Below, in pieces: positions 60,161 through 64,000 of a stretch of 64,000 nt of DNA. Numbering within the stretch: position 1 is the stretch's first letter; the number at the start of each line of letters is the position of its first letter. The notes beneath the pieces were generated by a model, which saw only the letters and a program-made list of their open reading frames with translations, was not told where the DNA came from and searched no databases. The DNA is from Pogona vitticeps (Eukaryota; Chordata; Lepidosauria; Squamata; Agamidae), in contig NC_135786.1 in assembly GCF_051106095.1 (NCBI RefSeq), positions 209,741,001 through 209,805,000 of the forward strand. The letters are read 5' to 3'. The translations under genes and the position numbers were made by a program.

Positions 60161-62144
60161 GAAGGTTACACTACTGGTTTATGGTGGTGGAAATATACAA
60201 CAAGATTCCAACCAGTTTTTGGTCGGCAGTGAATTCTGCAAGCCATCAGTCCCTACCATTCCACAACTTCCATTAAGCTAAAATCAGCTTGGTGACTGTA
60301 CCCTGTGCAGCAGTGCTATTACAGTTTGGTGCTAGCATAGCACTGGTAGCAAGGGGTGTTAAGAATCCTGAATAGAAGTACACCACTACTGCAACAGTTT
60401 ATTGTAGGTGCTCCTTGTAGACTTTCAAATCTGTTTGTTTCAGGTTGTTGTTTCTTTTTAAGTGCTGAGGGTAGCCATCCATGAGGTATCCATCCATGGG
60501 CGCATCTTCGTCATGAGAACACTTTTCAAAGACATACAGAGAGAAGGGGAGAGGGAGAGTACCATTCTTCAGCTTTGCTGCTATAATGATAATCTCTTTA
60601 TTGACTGACTGCTGTCCAGGAGGATGTTCATAACCCGGTGACTGGAAAACATTTCTCCCACATTCTTTTGCTGCCTCGTTTCTTTCAATTTTTTATAGTT
60701 TAGGGAATTTTACACAAGATAAGTGTGCTTCCACCTGACTCAGGCATTAATATTCACTCCTAGAGACATGATTATCTCTGCTCATGTGTGACTTTGGAGA
60801 ATAATTTTTCATTTCAACCAAGGTAATTCTGGGTCACATTTTCTAAATTTTATGGTTAAGTTCCTCTTTGAGGTGTAAGTTGGAATTTGTATTGTCTGCT
60901 TCTCTCTTTTTTGTTCCAGTTTTTTATTCTTTTCAATGGGGATAGGGTTATAAGTAAGAGAATTTAGACTTGTGGGGGTAGGTATGGATAAAGAAAGAGT
61001 AAAATTCCAGAGAGTGAGATAGTACATTTACATCAACTTGTACACTTATACTACAAAGAAAGATTTTAAAACCCAGCAGATTTTCCCTGTATTGCTATAG
61101 TTACTAATCTATCTAGTCCCTAATTGCACCTTCACATTCTTCTTTAATCTATGCTTTTCAAGCTATCTTTCAAGTCTAATTATGGAATTATTACTCCATT
61201 ATAATAATGGAATTATTACTCCAAGTCTGCTTCTATTTTACCTGCCAATCTAAACAAAACAAAAACGCACTATTAATTGGTAATCCTAACAGGACTAGCA
61301 AAGGAGATCCTACTTTCTGAGGTAATTAACTGTCTGAGGAAGTAGACTGAATCTGTGTCCCCTCCCCATGTGAAAAAAAAACCTTCTAGATTGGCAATTG
61401 GATCTTACTTCAATATTTACCAGTGCTTACAATGGTGCTGGGCAGCTTCCAGAGATCCATACCCTTTCTCCATACACTTTACTTTAAATGGTCACATTTG
61501 TTTACACATTCTGCCCACTCCCAAAATATTTTTCTGTCTTTTCCTCCCCCCCCCATTTACCAAAGAAGACCCTCCATCGTCTTCCCCAAAACTGCAAATG
61601 TTAGGGAGTGTTTAGGGCCTCAGAGCATATAAAAATTGCTTCCCACAGTCTCTAGAGGGCCCAAGGGAATGTTTAGAGACATTTTTGAAAAAAAAAATCC
61701 TAGCCATGAGGGAGAAGTGCCGGGGGGGGCCTTCATACAGGCCCACAGAGACAATAGGAGGCCTACCATATGTGACCTGGCACTTTGTCCACTTCTGATG
61801 TGCAGCAACAAATTAGCTTAGGAGTTTGAAGAGACAGCTATTTCCTCCAACACCTTGCTGCTACTCTCCAGCCTCCAACATCTAATATTTCAAGGCAATG
61901 GACCTATCTGCCCTCTTTAGCAGTAGAGCTGATCCTGGCTCTTAAACATGTTGCAGAAGACAATTTGTGTTGTTCTGCCAACTCCTGCGACGTTGCTGGA
62001 ACCAGTTGTATTGGCTCTTGGCTTTCCATGGGACCATTTCAGCAGCGTGGAGAGGGGGGATTTGCTGCTTTGGTAACAGCCTATCCTCCATATTACTTTA
62101 CCCAGGCTTCATGCTCTGGAAAGGACACTCCTCGATTCAGAGCA

Positions 62145-62183
62145 TGTTACCATAGTCTCTCGAGACTGAAGGATGCCTATGGC
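62145..62183 (+). repeat. Second copy of the 45-bp insertion motif
   Basis: GTTACCATAGTCTCTCGAGA followed by CTGAAGGATGCCTATGGCT. It matches the reverse complement of the insert at 42720-42764 with a few differences. Confidence 0.7.
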
Positions 62184-62199
62184 TATGGTAGATAACTAT

Positions 62200-64000
62200 G
62201 GCTCCTTTTATGCTGAAAGCAACAGTGGAAGTGAGTCACAGCTACCAGAAACATGTTTGCTGGACAGGACCAACCCTACTTTATAGTATGGATCATCCAA
62301 TGATTTGAGGAATGGGATAGCCTCTTCCTTCTGTACTGTTGCATTGTCCAAGTAAAAAGCAATATTTAGGTTCTCTACCCAAACAATGACACCTGTTTTC
62401 TAAGGTTCCTCCTCATGTGGGGAGCTCACATGGAGGTAGAATCCTCTTCTCTGCAGATATATCACTTTCCATATACGCAACATGATGATGGAAAGGAGAG
62501 GGCTTAGGCAGTTCCTTCAGACAGTGGTGAGTGTATTAAAGAAGGTGGTAGCCAAATAGGGCTAGTGGGTGAAGCAAATGCATGAGTATTTTAAATCTAA
62601 TTGGCACCCTCATATGAGAAAGCACATGAAAAGAGCACCTGGGCCATAAAAAGCTTTGAAGTTAGCATATAATGGTTAAAGATCTCTTCCTTGTTTACAT
62701 TATCTAAACAAAACACCCAGGCTATTGTTAGATTGCTTACCTAACAAGGTTCTTCAGTAACAGGTTTTAAAAACATTGTAAAGATAAAACATTTTGGGGG
62801 ATTTGTCATTGATATAGTTATCAGATAAAATGCAATTGTTGAAAATGCAATATTTTGTTCCTGCCTACTTCACATGAAGGCTGATAATACTTTACAATAA
62901 TGCTGTTTGGCTTTATTAAAATCCAAATGCTGAAGTAAAAGCATGCCGGGAAAAGAAAGAAAGAAAAAAACTATGTCTGATACCGGGGGGGGGGGGGGAT
63001 TTCTTTTCTCCTTGTATGGTCATTACCATTTTAGGGGTTTCTCAACATTCAAAATGTGATGGCAAATATACATATTAGAAAATGAGGACCAGGGATGACA
63101 TATGCCCAGGTCTGGTAAAGAGAGGAAAATGCATGGGTTAGTAGACAGAGTGAGAATTCCTGCTGTGGGACTGTTATCACACAAGACTGTATTTTAATTC
63201 CCAGGTATATGAGGCTAAGAAACTTGCTTTTAAAAAAAGAACCTGACATCTTTGTATTGGCAAACTATATGTACGTCATAGGTTTCTAACTGAATCAAAT
63301 TCAAGATCAGACCAGCCAGAGACAAATTAGTATAGCGATGAGTAATTATTTCCTTGAGCAAGAATGCATCATTTATGTCAAAGAAAACTAAAAGAAGGGG
63401 GGGGGGGGACCCTTCACTCAGCTAAATGGAATCACTTTGTTCAAAAAAATGCTAATGGCCATCTGTTTTGATGCAAGATAACAAAAGTTATATATTACCA
63501 TTATAATAGTATAATGCAAAATGCTGGAGGTTGCATCTTTTTTTCCCCTCTTCTACATCTTTTTCAAAGATGGGTAACAAGTTAGATCGCTGTAAGAGTT
63601 AATGATTTTAGTTTATAATTGACATTATCCAGGGAAAGAATGCAAAAATTTTTTTCTTGTACTTACACATGAGAAAACTCTTTTTGTGGTATCAGTCTTG
63701 CTCAAAGAGGAAAATAATGAACAACAGCAGGATTCAGTGAACTATATTTTATACCTGGCAGTCCTAGGTCCTAGGCCTTGATTAGACATGGGGACAAATA
63801 TAAAAATGAATCAGGATATTCAACTAACATCCTTGATTCATCAGATATTCGTTGCTTCGTATTCTTGAGGTCCAGAGACCCTGATGAATATGAAGCAATA
63901 ATTCTAGCCCTTTTATTATGCGTCCCTTCGTCTATCCCTACCTGCTTATGCCCCCGTGGATCAGCTGTTCACTCTGCATAAGCAGAGAGGGGTTCTACCT
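62200..64000. other. Upstream flank, nothing recognised
   Basis: Two long poly-G runs at about 62986-62998 and 63400-63409. No exon, RNA gene or named repeat. Confidence 0.4.

Overview
The window is vertebrate nuclear DNA, almost certainly from a squamate reptile (lizard or snake). The evidence is the repeat content: Sauria-type SINEs ending in ACCTTT units, a Bov-B (RTE) LINE 3' end, many L2 and CR1/L3 LINE fragments, SINEs with CR1-like and Bov-B-like tails, and long simple repeats. Apart from one CpG island the sequence looks AT-rich.

I can support one host protein-coding gene. At 35771-35905 on the minus strand lies the first coding exon of MMP16 (MT3-MMP, a membrane-type matrix metalloproteinase). 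It encodes 45 residues: the signal peptide and the first residues of the propeptide, followed by a canonical GTAAGA donor. The exon sits in a CpG island at about 35340-36975, which should hold the promoter and 5' UTR. Coordinates 1-35770 are then part of MMP16 intron 1, because no exon 2 was seen. Coordinates from about 37000 to 64000 are upstream flank with no recognisable gene.

The rest is repeat archaeology. Intron 1 holds three Tigger/pogo-like MITEs (1139, 2466, 21654), tandem tRNA-derived SINEs (5104-5392), L2 tails and 3' ends, a CR1 fragment meeting an L2 fragment tail to tail (25125-26830), two Penelope-type tails that carry a hammerhead-ribozyme-like core (11451 and 31803), and a terminal-inverted-repeat element split by an L2 tail (18201-18724). 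The upstream flank holds a 5S-rRNA-derived SINE (40182), a MITE split by an L2 fragment and by a 45-bp insertion (42684-43380), two full Sauria SINEs with target-site duplications (44476 and 48576), a CR1 3' end (54005), a long L2 fragment (54956-56480) and a Bov-B 3' end (57091).

I found no operon-like system, CRISPR array, intact transposase or recognisable retrovirus. The most interesting items are the hammerhead-like motifs in the Penelope-type tails, the 5S-derived SINE sharing its tail with tRNA-type SINEs, and the UG/G-rich tract directly behind the MMP16 exon 1 donor.
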